This document shows, in pieces, positions 44,573 to 53,458 of a DNA stretch of 64,000 nt. This DNA comes from Caulobacteraceae bacterium UBA3198. GTDB lineage: Bacteria; Pseudomonadota; Alphaproteobacteria; Caulobacterales; Caulobacteraceae. The position numbers and the translations under genes are program-made. Each line of letters starts with the position of its first letter. Within the stretch, counting starts at the first letter, position 1. The notes under the pieces were generated by a model, which ran no database searches, was not told the DNA's origin, and was given only the letters and a program-made list of their open reading frames with translations. Location of the stretch: positions 310,001 through 374,000 of the forward strand of contig DEWY01000006.1 of the NCBI GenBank assembly GCA_002363865.1. Reading direction: 5' to 3'.

Positions 44573-46323
44573 GCGGGGCGCCCGTGGCCGGACAGCCTCC
44601 CCCGGCGCCGGCGTCCAGGCGGTTGCCTGGCCAGGTCGCCCTGCTGGCGCTGGCTGTGGGCCTGCGCCGTCAGGCCCGCCGGGAGTGGGCCGGCTCGCCC
44701 CTGCACCGCTGGATGCTGGCCAGGCCCCGACCGGAGGGGCTGACCGGATCACCCCCCGACCCACGGCCGGGCAAGGCGGAGAACGGCCGTCGAATTCTGC
44801 TGGGCGACTTCACCTTCGCCGGCGTCACCCTGCACGCCGGCCCCAAGGGCGATCCCTGGGACCGGCCCAATCCCAGCCGCCGCTTCGCCGTGGCCCTGCA
44901 CCGGTTCGACTGGCTGCGCGATCTGCTCGCCGTGGGCGAGAGCGGCGCGGTGGAAGCCCTGCGTCTGACCCTGCTGTGGCGGCGGACCTTCGGGCGATGG
45001 AACGGCTTTTCGTGGGATCCCGAGGTGCTGGAGCGGCGGGTGTTCAACCTGGCCTGCGGCGCGCCGCGCCTCTGCGCCGGGGCCTCGGACGCCGAAACCG
45101 CCCAGATCGCCCTGGATCTGGCCCGGCAGGGCCGCCATCTGCTGGCCACCATCGACGGCCCGGCCCGGGCGGCCGAGCGGGCCTGCGCCGCAGCCCTGGC
45201 CGGGGCTGTGCTGGCCGGCGAGGCCGGCGACCGGCTGACGACCACAGCTCTGGACCGGCTGACCAAGGCTTTGGCCGAAACCGTCCAGGCTGACGGCGGT
45301 CACGCCTCGCGCTCGCCGCAGGCGGCCGTTCAGCTGCTGCTCGACCTGCAGACCCTGGACGAGGCCCTGGTCCAGCGCGGGATCGCTCCGCCCGATGAGA
45401 TGATGCGGGCCATCGACCGGCTGGTGGGGGCGGTGCGGTTCTTCACCCTGGCGGACGGGGCCCTGCCGGTCTTCCAGGGGGGCGAGGCCCTGCGCCCGAC
45501 CCTGGTGGCCGCCGCCCGGGCCAGCGAGAACGACGCCGGCCGCACCCTGCCGGCCGCCCGCAACGGCTATCAGCGGCTGGAAAGCCGCAGCCTGCAGCTG
45601 GTGGCTGACGCCGCCCCGCCGGCGACAGGGCCCTGGAGCGTCACCGCCTGCGCCCAGCCGCTCGCCCTTGAGGTGCTGATTTCCGGGCGCCGCGCCATCA
45701 CCAACTGCGGCTGGTCGCCCGACGCTGTGGGCCCTGAGGCCCTGCGCCTGGCCGATGCGGCCTCCACCGCCTCCCTCGGCGACCTGTCCTGCGGCGCGCC
45801 GGTGCGGGGGCTGCAGGCCCGCGCCCTGGGCCCCAGGCTGATCGGCGCCGACGCCCCCGTCGGCGCCAAGCGCCAGCAGGCGGACGGCGCGCTGTGGCTG
45901 GAAATGTCCCATGACGGCTGGGTCCGGCGATTTGGCCTACGCCATGAGCGGCGGCTCTATCTGGACCTGGCCGCCGACGAACTGCGCGGCGAGGACCGCT
46001 TCACCCCGGTCACCGACGCCGCGCCGGGAGAGGACCCGCGGCGGTTCATCCCCTTCGCGGTCCGCTTCCACATCCACCCCGACGCCCGGGCGTCCCTGGC
46101 CCGCGACGGCAAGAGCGTGCTGATCAAGCCCGATGGCGAGGAGACTGGCTGGTGGCTGCGCAACGACGCCATGGAGGTGGCGATCGAAGCCTCGGTCTTC
46201 TTCCAGGACGGCCAGGCCCGGCGCACCAGCCAGGTGGTGCTGCGCGGCCAGGTCCGGCAGGAGGCCGGCGCCCGCCTGCGCTGGAAGCTGGCGGCTGCCG
46301 AGCCCTGGCCTCCGCCGCGCTGA
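44569..46323 (+). CDS. Heparinase II/III family protein
   Basis: A 584-residue protein. The N-terminal part (to about 330) is an alpha-helical toroid rich in Ala and Trp motifs (WDRPNPSRRFAVALHRFDWLRDLL). The C-terminal half, with NGYQRLESRSLQL and FAVRFHIHPDARASLARDG, is the beta-sandwich Heparinase II/III domain. It is probably a polysaccharide lyase-like enzyme; the substrate in this order is unknown. It begins with GTG in a 4-base overlap with rpe. A ZTP riboswitch and purH follow. Confidence 0.9.
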   Translation: MSGAPVAGQPPPAPASRRLPGQVALLALAVGLRRQARREWAGSPLHRWMLARPRPEGLTGSPPDPRPGKAENGRRILLGDFTFAGVTLHAGPKGDPWDRPNPSRRFAVALHRFDWLRDLLAVGESGAVEALRLTLLWRRTFGRWNGFSWDPEVLERRVFNLACGAPRLCAGASDAETAQIALDLARQGRHLLATIDGPARAAERACAAALAGAVLAGEAGDRLTTTALDRLTKALAETVQADGGHASRSPQAAVQLLLDLQTLDEALVQRGIAPPDEMMRAIDRLVGAVRFFTLADGALPVFQGGEALRPTLVAAARASENDAGRTLPAARNGYQRLESRSLQLVADAAPPATGPWSVTACAQPLALEVLISGRRAITNCGWSPDAVGPEALRLADAASTASLGDLSCGAPVRGLQARALGPRLIGADAPVGAKRQQADGALWLEMSHDGWVRRFGLRHERRLYLDLAADELRGEDRFTPVTDAAPGEDPRRFIPFAVRFHIHPDARASLARDGKSVLIKPDGEETGWWLRNDAMEVAIEASVFFQDGQARRTSQVVLRGQVRQEAGARLRWKLAAAEPWPPPR

Positions 46324-46377
46324 GGCCGCACAGGCGCCGCATTGACTCCGGCGAGCGGGCGGCGTTAGGAGCCCCCT

Positions 46378-46455
46378 GTCCTGCGTGACTGGCGAAATCG
46401 AGGTGGGTGACCACCGGGGAGCCAGGACCTCATACGCCGCTCGCCTGGGCACGCC
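46378..46455 (+). promoter_or_regulatory. ZTP (pfl-motif) riboswitch controlling purH
   Basis: The leader contains the conserved pfl-motif parts in order: GTGACTGGCGAA, GGTGGG...CCACCGGGGAGCC, a variable loop, then CCGCTCGCCTGGGCA. The pseudoknot-forming CGCCTGGGC segment ends about 33 bases before the purH start. It senses ZTP/ZMP, intermediates that build up when folate is low, and purH consumes ZMP (AICAR), so the control is logical. Confidence 0.93.
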
Positions 46456-46483
46456 TTGTCACCTTTCCCGCCAGGAGACCGCC

Positions 46484-48097
46484 GTGCCCGCCGCCCCCGA
46501 CTTCCCGCCTGCCCCCGACGCCGTGAAACCCGTCCGCGCCCTCCTGTCGGTGTCCGACAAGACCGGCCTGGTGGAGGCCGCCCGGGCGCTGTCTGAGATG
46601 GGGGTGGAGCTGGTCTCCACCGGCGGCACCAAGGCGGCGATCGCTGCGGCGGGCCTGCCGGTGAAGGACGTGGCCGACCTCACCGGCTTCCCGGAGATGA
46701 TGGACGGCCGGGTCAAGACCCTGCACCCGGTGGTCCATGGGGGCCTGCTGGGGGTTCGCGACGCCGCCGACCACGCCCAGGCCATGGCCGAGCACGGCAT
46801 CGGCCCCATCGATATCGTCTATGTGAACCTCTATCCCTTCGAGCAGACCGTGGCCGGCGGCGGCGACTTCGCGGCCTGCGTCGAGAATATCGACATCGGC
46901 GGGCCGGCCATGATCCGCTCGGCCGCCAAGAACCACGGCTATGTGGCGGTCTGCACCGAGAAGGCCGACCTGGACGAGGTGATCGCCGCCCTGGCCGCCG
47001 ACGGCGCGACCTCGCTTTCCCTGCGCAAGGCGCTGGCCGCCCGCGCCTATGCCCGCACAGCGGCCTATGACGCGGCCATCTCGCAATGGTTCGCCGGCGA
47101 ACTGGCCGAAGAGGCGCCGCGCCGCCGGGCCTTCGCCGGCGAGCTGGTCCAGACCATGCGCTATGGGGAAAACCCCCACCAGGCCGCCGCCTTCTATCGC
47201 GACGGCTCGAGCCGGCCGGGCGTGGCCACCGCCACCCAGCTGCAGGGCAAGGCGCTCTCCTACAACAACATCGCCGACACCGACGCCGCCATCGAGCTGG
47301 TGGCCGAGTTCGATCCCGCCGACAGCGCGGCGGTGACCATCATCAAGCACGCCAATCCCTGTGGCGTCGCCCTGGGCGCCGACCTGACCGAGGCCTATCA
47401 GCGCGCTTTGCAGTGCGATCCGGTGTCGGCCTTCGGCGGCATCGTGGCGGTCAACCGCCGGCTGGATGCGGCCGCAGCCCGGGAGATCGTCAAGGTCTTC
47501 ACCGAAGTGGTGGTCGCCCCCGAGGCTGACGAGGAAGCCATCGCCATCTTCAAGAAGAAGAAGGACCTGCGCCTGCTGATCACCGGCGGCCTGCCCGACC
47601 CCAAGGCGGCCGGCGTCACCTGGCGCCAGGTGGCCGGCGGCTTCCTGGTCCAGGGCCGCGATGTCGCCCACATCACCGCCGCCGACCTGAAGATCGTCAC
47701 CAAGCGACAGCCCACGGAGGCTGAACTGCGCGACATGCTGTTCGCCTTCACCGTGGCCAAGCACGTGAAGTCCAACGCCATCGTCTATGCCAAGGACGGT
47801 CAGACCGCCGGCATCGGGGCGGGCCAGATGAATCGCAAGGACTCCGCCCGCATCGCCGCTCTGCGCGCCGCCGAGGCGGCCGAGACTGCGGGTCTGTCGG
47901 AATCCTTGGCCAACGGCTCGGCCTGCGCCTCGGACGCCTTCTTCCCCTTCGCCGACGGCCTGATCCAGGCCGCCGAGGCCGGGGCCACCGCGGTGATCCA
48001 GCCGGGCGGCTCGATCCGCGACGACGAAGTCATCGCCGCCGCCGATGCGGCGGGTCTGGCCATGGCCTTCACCGGCGTCCGGGTCTTCCGCCACTAG
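46484..48097 (+). CDS. purH: Bifunctional AICAR transformylase/IMP cyclohydrolase
   Basis: A 537-residue enzyme for the last two steps of IMP synthesis. The N-terminal IMP cyclohydrolase (MGS-like) domain has LLSVSDKTGLVEAARAL and STGGTKAAI. The C-terminal AICAR formyltransferase has LRYGENPHQ-type (MRYGENPHQAAAFY) and KHANPCGVAL blocks. The GTG at 46484, with AGGAG six bases upstream, follows the riboswitch directly. It converges with the glutamate dehydrogenase gene, 12 bases away. Confidence 0.97.
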   Translation: MPAAPDFPPAPDAVKPVRALLSVSDKTGLVEAARALSEMGVELVSTGGTKAAIAAAGLPVKDVADLTGFPEMMDGRVKTLHPVVHGGLLGVRDAADHAQAMAEHGIGPIDIVYVNLYPFEQTVAGGGDFAACVENIDIGGPAMIRSAAKNHGYVAVCTEKADLDEVIAALAADGATSLSLRKALAARAYARTAAYDAAISQWFAGELAEEAPRRRAFAGELVQTMRYGENPHQAAAFYRDGSSRPGVATATQLQGKALSYNNIADTDAAIELVAEFDPADSAAVTIIKHANPCGVALGADLTEAYQRALQCDPVSAFGGIVAVNRRLDAAAAREIVKVFTEVVVAPEADEEAIAIFKKKKDLRLLITGGLPDPKAAGVTWRQVAGGFLVQGRDVAHITAADLKIVTKRQPTEAELRDMLFAFTVAKHVKSNAIVYAKDGQTAGIGAGQMNRKDSARIAALRAAEAAETAGLSESLANGSACASDAFFPFADGLIQAAEAGATAVIQPGGSIRDDEVIAAADAAGLAMAFTGVRVFRH

Positions 48098-48109
48098 AGC
48101 CTGGCGGGC

Positions 48110-51100
48110 TCAGGCCTCTGCGCGGACCGCCAATTCGCGCAGGGCGCCATGGGCGATGGTCAGCTTGGCGAAGGTCCAGCCGCCCGGCGCCTGCTCGACC
48201 TCTGTGAGCGTGCGCTCGGCGGACGCGGTCGCCTCGGCGACCGACGCCGACCAGGCCTTGATGGCCGCTTCCGCCGCCGGGGCGTCGTCTCCGGCCGCCG
48301 GCCCCCGGGCCCGGGCCATGACCGCCCGGGCGACGATGGTCTGCTCGGCCAGCAGGTCCTCCACCAGACGACGCACCGCTGTGCGCTCAAAGATGTCGCC
48401 GGCCGAGTGGCTGCCCGCGGCCGCCCGCAGCCGGTCGAATCCGAACACCTCGCCCACCTTGTGGTGCAGGCGCGCGACATTCTCGATGGGCCAGCGGGAG
48501 GCCTCAGCCAGGTCGGCCAGGTCTGCGGCGATGGTTAGGGGCTGGAGTTCGACCACCGCCTTGGCCATGTCCTCCGGCGCGCCGGCGCCGACCAGTTTTT
48601 CAGCCAGCGCGTCCAGGTCGGCCCGCTCCACCGGCGTCAGCACCTCCGGCGCCAGGGCCTTCAGGGCCCGGGCCGGCTTGGCGTAGCGATCGATCAGCGC
48701 GCTGACCCCTTCCCCCTGGCGGTAGGCGCGGCGGGCGAACCAGAAGGTCAGACCCCGCAGCTGCCGGGCCAGCTGGCGCAGCAGCAGCAACTGGGCGCGG
48801 GCCGGCATCTGATTGTCGAGGGCCTCGATGGCCTCCCAAAGGCCCGCCACATCCAAGACGGCGCGGGCGGCCTCATAGCCGACGAAGAAGGCCCGGGCGT
48901 CGCAGCCGGCCGCCGCCATCAGGCGGCTGGGGAAGCTCGGCCCGCAGCGATTGACCACGTCGTTGGCCACCACCGTGGCGATGATCTCCCGGCGCAGCCG
49001 GTGGCGGCGCATCTCCGGCGCGTAGCGCATCAGAGGCTCGGGGAAATAGCCCTCGAGCACCTGTTCGAACCAGGGGTCATCAGGGACTTCGGTCTCGACC
49101 ATCTCGCGGAACAGCTGGATCTTGCCATAGGCCATCAACACGGCCAGCTCGGGCCTTGTCAGGCCACGGCCCGCCTCTGCCCGCTCGGCGATGGCCGCGG
49201 CGTCGGGGAGGCCTTCGACCACCCGGTCCAGGCGGCCCATGGATTCGAGCCTGGCCATGAACCGGGCGTGGGGCTCCAGTTCGCCGATGGCGTCCAGCTC
49301 CAGCAGGGACAGGGCCTGGTTCTGGTCGTAGTTGTGCTCCAGCACATGGGCGGCCACGTCGTTGATCATCGAGCGCAGCAGCTTGTCCCGCTCGGGCCGG
49401 TCGAGGTCGCCCGCCCGCTCGGCCATGCCGGTGAGGATCTTGATATTGACCTCATGGTCGGAGGAATCGACCCCGGCGGAATTGTCGATGGCGTCGCTGT
49501 TGACCCGACCACCGGCCTCGGCGAAGGCGATCCGCGCGGCCTGGGTCAGACCCAGATTGGCGCCTTCGCCCACCACCCGGACCCGCAGGTCCTGGGCGTT
49601 GATCCGCAGGGCGTCATTGGTCTTGTCGCCCACATCGGCGTGGCTCTCGGCGGCGGCCTTCACATAGGTGCCGATGCCGCCGAGATAGAGCAGTTCGGCT
49701 TGGGACTTCAGGATTGCGCTGATCAGCTCGGTAGGCGCCATCTCCTCGGCCCGAACCCCCAGCATCTCGCGCACTTCAGGGCTCAGCGGAATGGACTTCT
49801 GGCTCCGCGGAAAGACGCCGCCGCCGGCCGAGATCCTGGCCCGGTCGTAATCGTCCCAGGATGAACGCGGCAGGGAAAACAGGCGCTCACGCTCGACAAA
49901 GCTCGTCTCGGGGGCCGGATCGGGATCGAGGAAGATGTGGCGGTGGTCGAAGGCGGCCTGCAGGCGGATCTGCCGCGACAGCAGCATGCCGTTGCCGAAC
50001 ACGTCGCCCGACATGTCGCCGACGCCGACCACGGTGAAGGGCTCGGCCTGGATGTCCTTGCCCAGTTCGCGGAAGTGGCGCTTGACCGCCTCCCAGGCGC
50101 CGCGGGCGGTGATGCCCATCTCCTTGTGGTCGTAGCCCGCCGAACCGCCTGAGGCGAAGGCGTCACCCAGCCAGAATCCGTAGGACTCCGCCAGTTCATT
50201 GGCGATGTCGGAGAAGGTGGCCGTCCCCTTGTCGGCGGCGACCACCAGATAGGGGTCCTCCCCGTCATGGGCCACCACGCCCCTGGGGGCGATCACCTCG
50301 CCCTCCGGGGTCAGGTTGTCGGTAATGTCCAGAAGACCACGCAGGAAGGTCTTGTAGGCCTCGACCCCGGCCGCCCGGACCGCATCGGGGCTTCCTCCGA
50401 CCGGCAGGGCCTTGGGGTAGAAGCCGCCCTTGGCGCCCACCGGCACGATGACGGCGTTCTTCACCTGCTGGGCCTTGGCCAGGCCCAGAACCTCGGTGCG
50501 GAAGTCGTCGCGCCGATCCGACCAACGCAGGCCGCCCCGGGCCACCGGGCCAAAGCGGAGATGCACCCCCTCCACCGTGGTCGACCAGACATAGATCTCT
50601 CGATAGGGCTTGGGCGCAGGCAGGTCGGCCAAGTCCTCGCTGGCCACCTTGAAGCTGATGAAGGGCGCCGGCCGTCCGTCGTCGCCGGTCTGGTAATAGT
50701 TGGTCCGCAGGATCGACTGGACCAGCAGGGCGATGCGACGCAGCACCCGGTCATCGTCCAGGCTCTCCACCATCTGGAGGGCCTCGGTGATCTCCTCCAT
50801 CACCGCCTCGGCCTGGATCTGGCGCTCGGCGAGGTCTGCCCGGACGGCCGGGTCGAAGCGGGTCCGGAAGAGGTCGAGGATCAGGCGGGTGACGCCGGGC
50901 CGGCGACTCAGCGCCTCCTCCTGCAAGCGTTGGGACGGATCAAGGCCGGTCTGCTGGCGATAGCGGGCGAGCGCCCGGACGAGCGCGGCCTCCCGCCAAC
51001 TGATGGACAGCTCCAGAACCAGGCGGTTGAAGCCGTCATTCTCGGTCTTGCCGGTCCAGACGGCCACGAAGGCCTGCTCGAAACAGGCCTTCACATCCTC

Positions 51101-52984
51101 GAACACCAGGTCGGCGCCCCGGGGATCGTCCAGCTCGAACTCGTGCACCCAGACGGGGTCTGCGCCCACCTTGCGCACGGGGAAGCCGGCCTCGGCCATG
51201 GCCTTGAGGCCCATGCTTTCCAGGATCGGCAGCACATCGGCCAGCGGCGCGGGTTCGGCCGGGCGATAGAGCTTGAAGCGGAAATTGCGGGCGGTGTCGC
51301 CCTCACGGCGGAAGGCTCGTACGCGGACGACCTCATCGGGTGAGAGATCGTCAACCACCGCGACATCGGCCAGGGCCTCAGCGGCGTCGTAGCGATCGCG
51401 ATAGCCGGCCGAGAAGGCGCCATAGTAGCGGCCCAGCAGGTCGCCGGTCACTGCGGCGGGGCGTTCCAGATCGCGGACCGCGGCCTCGAACCGGTCCTCC
51501 CAGGTGCGGGCGGCCTCGGCGATCTCGGCCTCGACCGCGGACAGGTCGGGCTCGCGCTTCTGGCCGGCCGAAAAGCCGATGATGAAATGCACCCGGGCCA
51601 GGGGGGAGTCCGAGAAGCTCGGATAATAGGCTGAGACCCGCCCTCCATAGGCCTTGGCCAGAAGCTGGCCGGCCCGGATGCGCAGATCGGAATCGTAGCG
51701 CTCCCGGGGGACGAACATCAGGATCGAACAGAACCGGTCGAAGGGATCGCGCCGCTCAAACAGGCGCACCCTGGGCCGGTCGTACAGATGCAGCACGCCG
51801 AGCGCGTTGGTCAGCAGCTCGTCCTCGGTCATCTGGAAGAGCTCGTCGCGGGGATAGTTCTCGACGATATTCTTCAGACGCTTGGCGTTGTGGCTCCCCG
51901 GCGCCTTGGCCGCGCGGGCCAGCGCCCCGGCGGCCTTGGCCCGCACCAGGGGCACCTCGCCCACCGGCTGGTCATAGGCCTCGGCGGTGAACAGGCCGAC
52001 AAACCTGACCTCGCCGGACGGACGGCCGTCGGGGCCGTACCGGCGCACCCCCACATAGTCCATGTAGCCCCGGCGATGGACCTTGGAGCGCATATTGGCC
52101 TTGGCCACGGTGACGGCGGACTCGTCCTCCAGCCGCCTGGCCAGCTGGGCGGTGAGCACGGCCGGCTCGTTGGTCCGCCGCAGGACCCGTTGCTGAGGAT
52201 CACGCAGCACGCCCAGGCCGTCCTGCGGCTGGAACAGGGGTTCCTCAGGGGCGTAGTCGCCGCCCTCGACCCGGGGATATTCGTAGATCCGGGCGCCGAG
52301 GAAGACGAAATGCTCGGTGTGCAGCCAGCGCAGGAAGGCCAGCTCCTCGGCCCGCCGGGGAGTGTCGGGCGCCAGGGATTCCAGCTCCGCCACCGTGCGG
52401 CCCATCAGGTCCAGCATGGCCGGGAAGTCGGCCACCGCCGCCCGGGCGTCGGCCAGGGCCGCGCGCAGACCGGCGAGCAGCTGGTCTTCCCGATCAGGGC
52501 CGATGCGGTCGACGAAGACCTGGATCATCGATTCCCGGTGCAGAGCGCCCTCAGGGCGCCGATGGCCCTTGGGGTCCCGGCCGACCTCGACCACCGGATG
52601 GAACATGGCCCGGACCTGGAAGCCCTGGTCGGCGATCTCGCCCATCACGCTGTCCACCAGGAAGGGGGCGTCCTCCTGGACGATCTCCACCCGGTCGAAG
52701 TCCAGCTGGGGCGAGTCTTCGGACGCTCGCTCGGCGCGGACGATCCGCAGGATCGGCGACAGGCCCCGACGCTTTTCGGCGAAGGTCCAGAAGCCCGCCA
52801 GGTTGGCGGCCAGATCGTCCAGGTCGAACTCCGGCAGCTCGGCGGGAACCACATCCTCGGCGGCCTGGGCGGCGAAGGCCTGCAGGGCTGGCTCCTTGGC
52901 CGGACCGGGGCCGAGCCTGGCCAGCAGCTTATCGGCCAGGAACTGGCCGAGCTCCTCGGGCGGGGGGATATGGACGGGGCTCAT
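48110..52984 (-). CDS. NAD-specific glutamate dehydrogenase, large (180 kDa) type
   Basis: A 1624-residue enzyme that oxidatively deaminates glutamate to 2-oxoglutarate. The long N-terminal regulatory part has ACT-like segments (about 1-600); the catalytic dehydrogenase core is near residues 750-1200, with KNAVIVPVGAKGGFYPK carrying the catalytic lysine and VGVGDMSGDVFGNGMLL. A long C-terminal tail completes the family pattern. Length is standard. A 12-base-pair hairpin lies 20 bases upstream of the ATG, next to the ribosome site. Confidence 0.96.
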   Translation of the reverse strand: MSPVHIPPPEELGQFLADKLLARLGPGPAKEPALQAFAAQAAEDVVPAELPEFDLDDLAANLAGFWTFAEKRRGLSPILRIVRAERASEDSPQLDFDRVEIVQEDAPFLVDSVMGEIADQGFQVRAMFHPVVEVGRDPKGHRRPEGALHRESMIQVFVDRIGPDREDQLLAGLRAALADARAAVADFPAMLDLMGRTVAELESLAPDTPRRAEELAFLRWLHTEHFVFLGARIYEYPRVEGGDYAPEEPLFQPQDGLGVLRDPQQRVLRRTNEPAVLTAQLARRLEDESAVTVAKANMRSKVHRRGYMDYVGVRRYGPDGRPSGEVRFVGLFTAEAYDQPVGEVPLVRAKAAGALARAAKAPGSHNAKRLKNIVENYPRDELFQMTEDELLTNALGVLHLYDRPRVRLFERRDPFDRFCSILMFVPRERYDSDLRIRAGQLLAKAYGGRVSAYYPSFSDSPLARVHFIIGFSAGQKREPDLSAVEAEIAEAARTWEDRFEAAVRDLERPAAVTGDLLGRYYGAFSAGYRDRYDAAEALADVAVVDDLSPDEVVRVRAFRREGDTARNFRFKLYRPAEPAPLADVLPILESMGLKAMAEAGFPVRKVGADPVWVHEFELDDPRGADLVFEDVKACFEQAFVAVWTGKTENDGFNRLVLELSISWREAALVRALARYRQQTGLDPSQRLQEEALSRRPGVTRLILDLFRTRFDPAVRADLAERQIQAEAVMEEITEALQMVESLDDDRVLRRIALLVQSILRTNYYQTGDDGRPAPFISFKVASEDLADLPAPKPYREIYVWSTTVEGVHLRFGPVARGGLRWSDRRDDFRTEVLGLAKAQQVKNAVIVPVGAKGGFYPKALPVGGSPDAVRAAGVEAYKTFLRGLLDITDNLTPEGEVIAPRGVVAHDGEDPYLVVAADKGTATFSDIANELAESYGFWLGDAFASGGSAGYDHKEMGITARGAWEAVKRHFRELGKDIQAEPFTVVGVGDMSGDVFGNGMLLSRQIRLQAAFDHRHIFLDPDPAPETSFVERERLFSLPRSSWDDYDRARISAGGGVFPRSQKSIPLSPEVREMLGVRAEEMAPTELISAILKSQAELLYLGGIGTYVKAAAESHADVGDKTNDALRINAQDLRVRVVGEGANLGLTQAARIAFAEAGGRVNSDAIDNSAGVDSSDHEVNIKILTGMAERAGDLDRPERDKLLRSMINDVAAHVLEHNYDQNQALSLLELDAIGELEPHARFMARLESMGRLDRVVEGLPDAAAIAERAEAGRGLTRPELAVLMAYGKIQLFREMVETEVPDDPWFEQVLEGYFPEPLMRYAPEMRRHRLRREIIATVVANDVVNRCGPSFPSRLMAAAGCDARAFFVGYEAARAVLDVAGLWEAIEALDNQMPARAQLLLLRQLARQLRGLTFWFARRAYRQGEGVSALIDRYAKPARALKALAPEVLTPVERADLDALAEKLVGAGAPEDMAKAVVELQPLTIAADLADLAEASRWPIENVARLHHKVGEVFGFDRLRAAAGSHSAGDIFERTAVRRLVEDLLAEQTIVARAVMARARGPAAGDDAPAAEAAIKAWSASVAEATASAERTLTEVEQAPGGWTFAKLTIAHGALRELAVRAEA

Positions 52985-53458
52985 GGCAGTCTCCCTTTCG
53001 CCAGAACGCCGCCGGAGGAGAGGATCCGGCGGCGTTTGGTTCCGACGGGGGGGACCGGCGAAACCCTGGGGGCTCGTCGCGTCGGCGTCCCTTGCGGGGC
53101 GACGCTCTGAGGCCGGGGACGGGCGACCCCCGACAGGTCCTGAGATAGGTGTTCAGACGTCAAAGGGAAGACCTGTCATCCATGGTTCCGGAACGCGCAC
53201 GCCGCACCGCTTCGCAAAGGCGACCCGGTCGCGGGCCCAGGGCGCAGCACTCACTGATTCTCCGACTGTCCTTCGGGGCCGGCGCCCCGTCAATCAGCTT
53301 GCACGGCGGCGCCGCCCCAACCCCTACTGACGGGAAAATCCTTGCGGTATCATGGCTGTTTGAGGGCTGAACCTGCTTAGGCGCGATGGGTAACGCCGTA
53401 GCTGGTCGAGCCGGGTTCTGGCCGCTAGCCTGACCATGAAGCAATGGGGGAGACGGGC
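52985..53458. other. Intergenic region between glutamate dehydrogenase and the HerA-like gene
   Basis: These 474 bases separate two divergent starts. They contain the gdh leader hairpin (53005-53036), a weaker inverted repeat GACAGGTC/GACCTGTC (53132-53139 and 53170-53177), and no gene I can support; two open frames of 73 and 94 codons have poor composition. Promoters for both neighbours should lie here. Confidence 0.55.
53005..53036 (-). promoter_or_regulatory. Leader hairpin upstream of NAD-glutamate dehydrogenase
   Basis: AACGCCGCCGGA (53005-53016) and TCCGGCGGCGTT (53025-53036) form a perfect 12-base stem. The 8-base loop reads TCCTCTCC on the minus strand, complementary to a Shine-Dalgarno-like GGAGAGG. 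It sits 20 bases upstream of the start, next to the ribosome site AAAGGGAGA. Confidence 0.65.

Noticed and set aside
53160..53444. A 94-codon minus-strand frame between the glutamate dehydrogenase and HerA-like genes
   Set aside because: It has no ribosome site, no recognisable motif and a composition unlike its neighbours, and it lies in the shared divergent promoter region.
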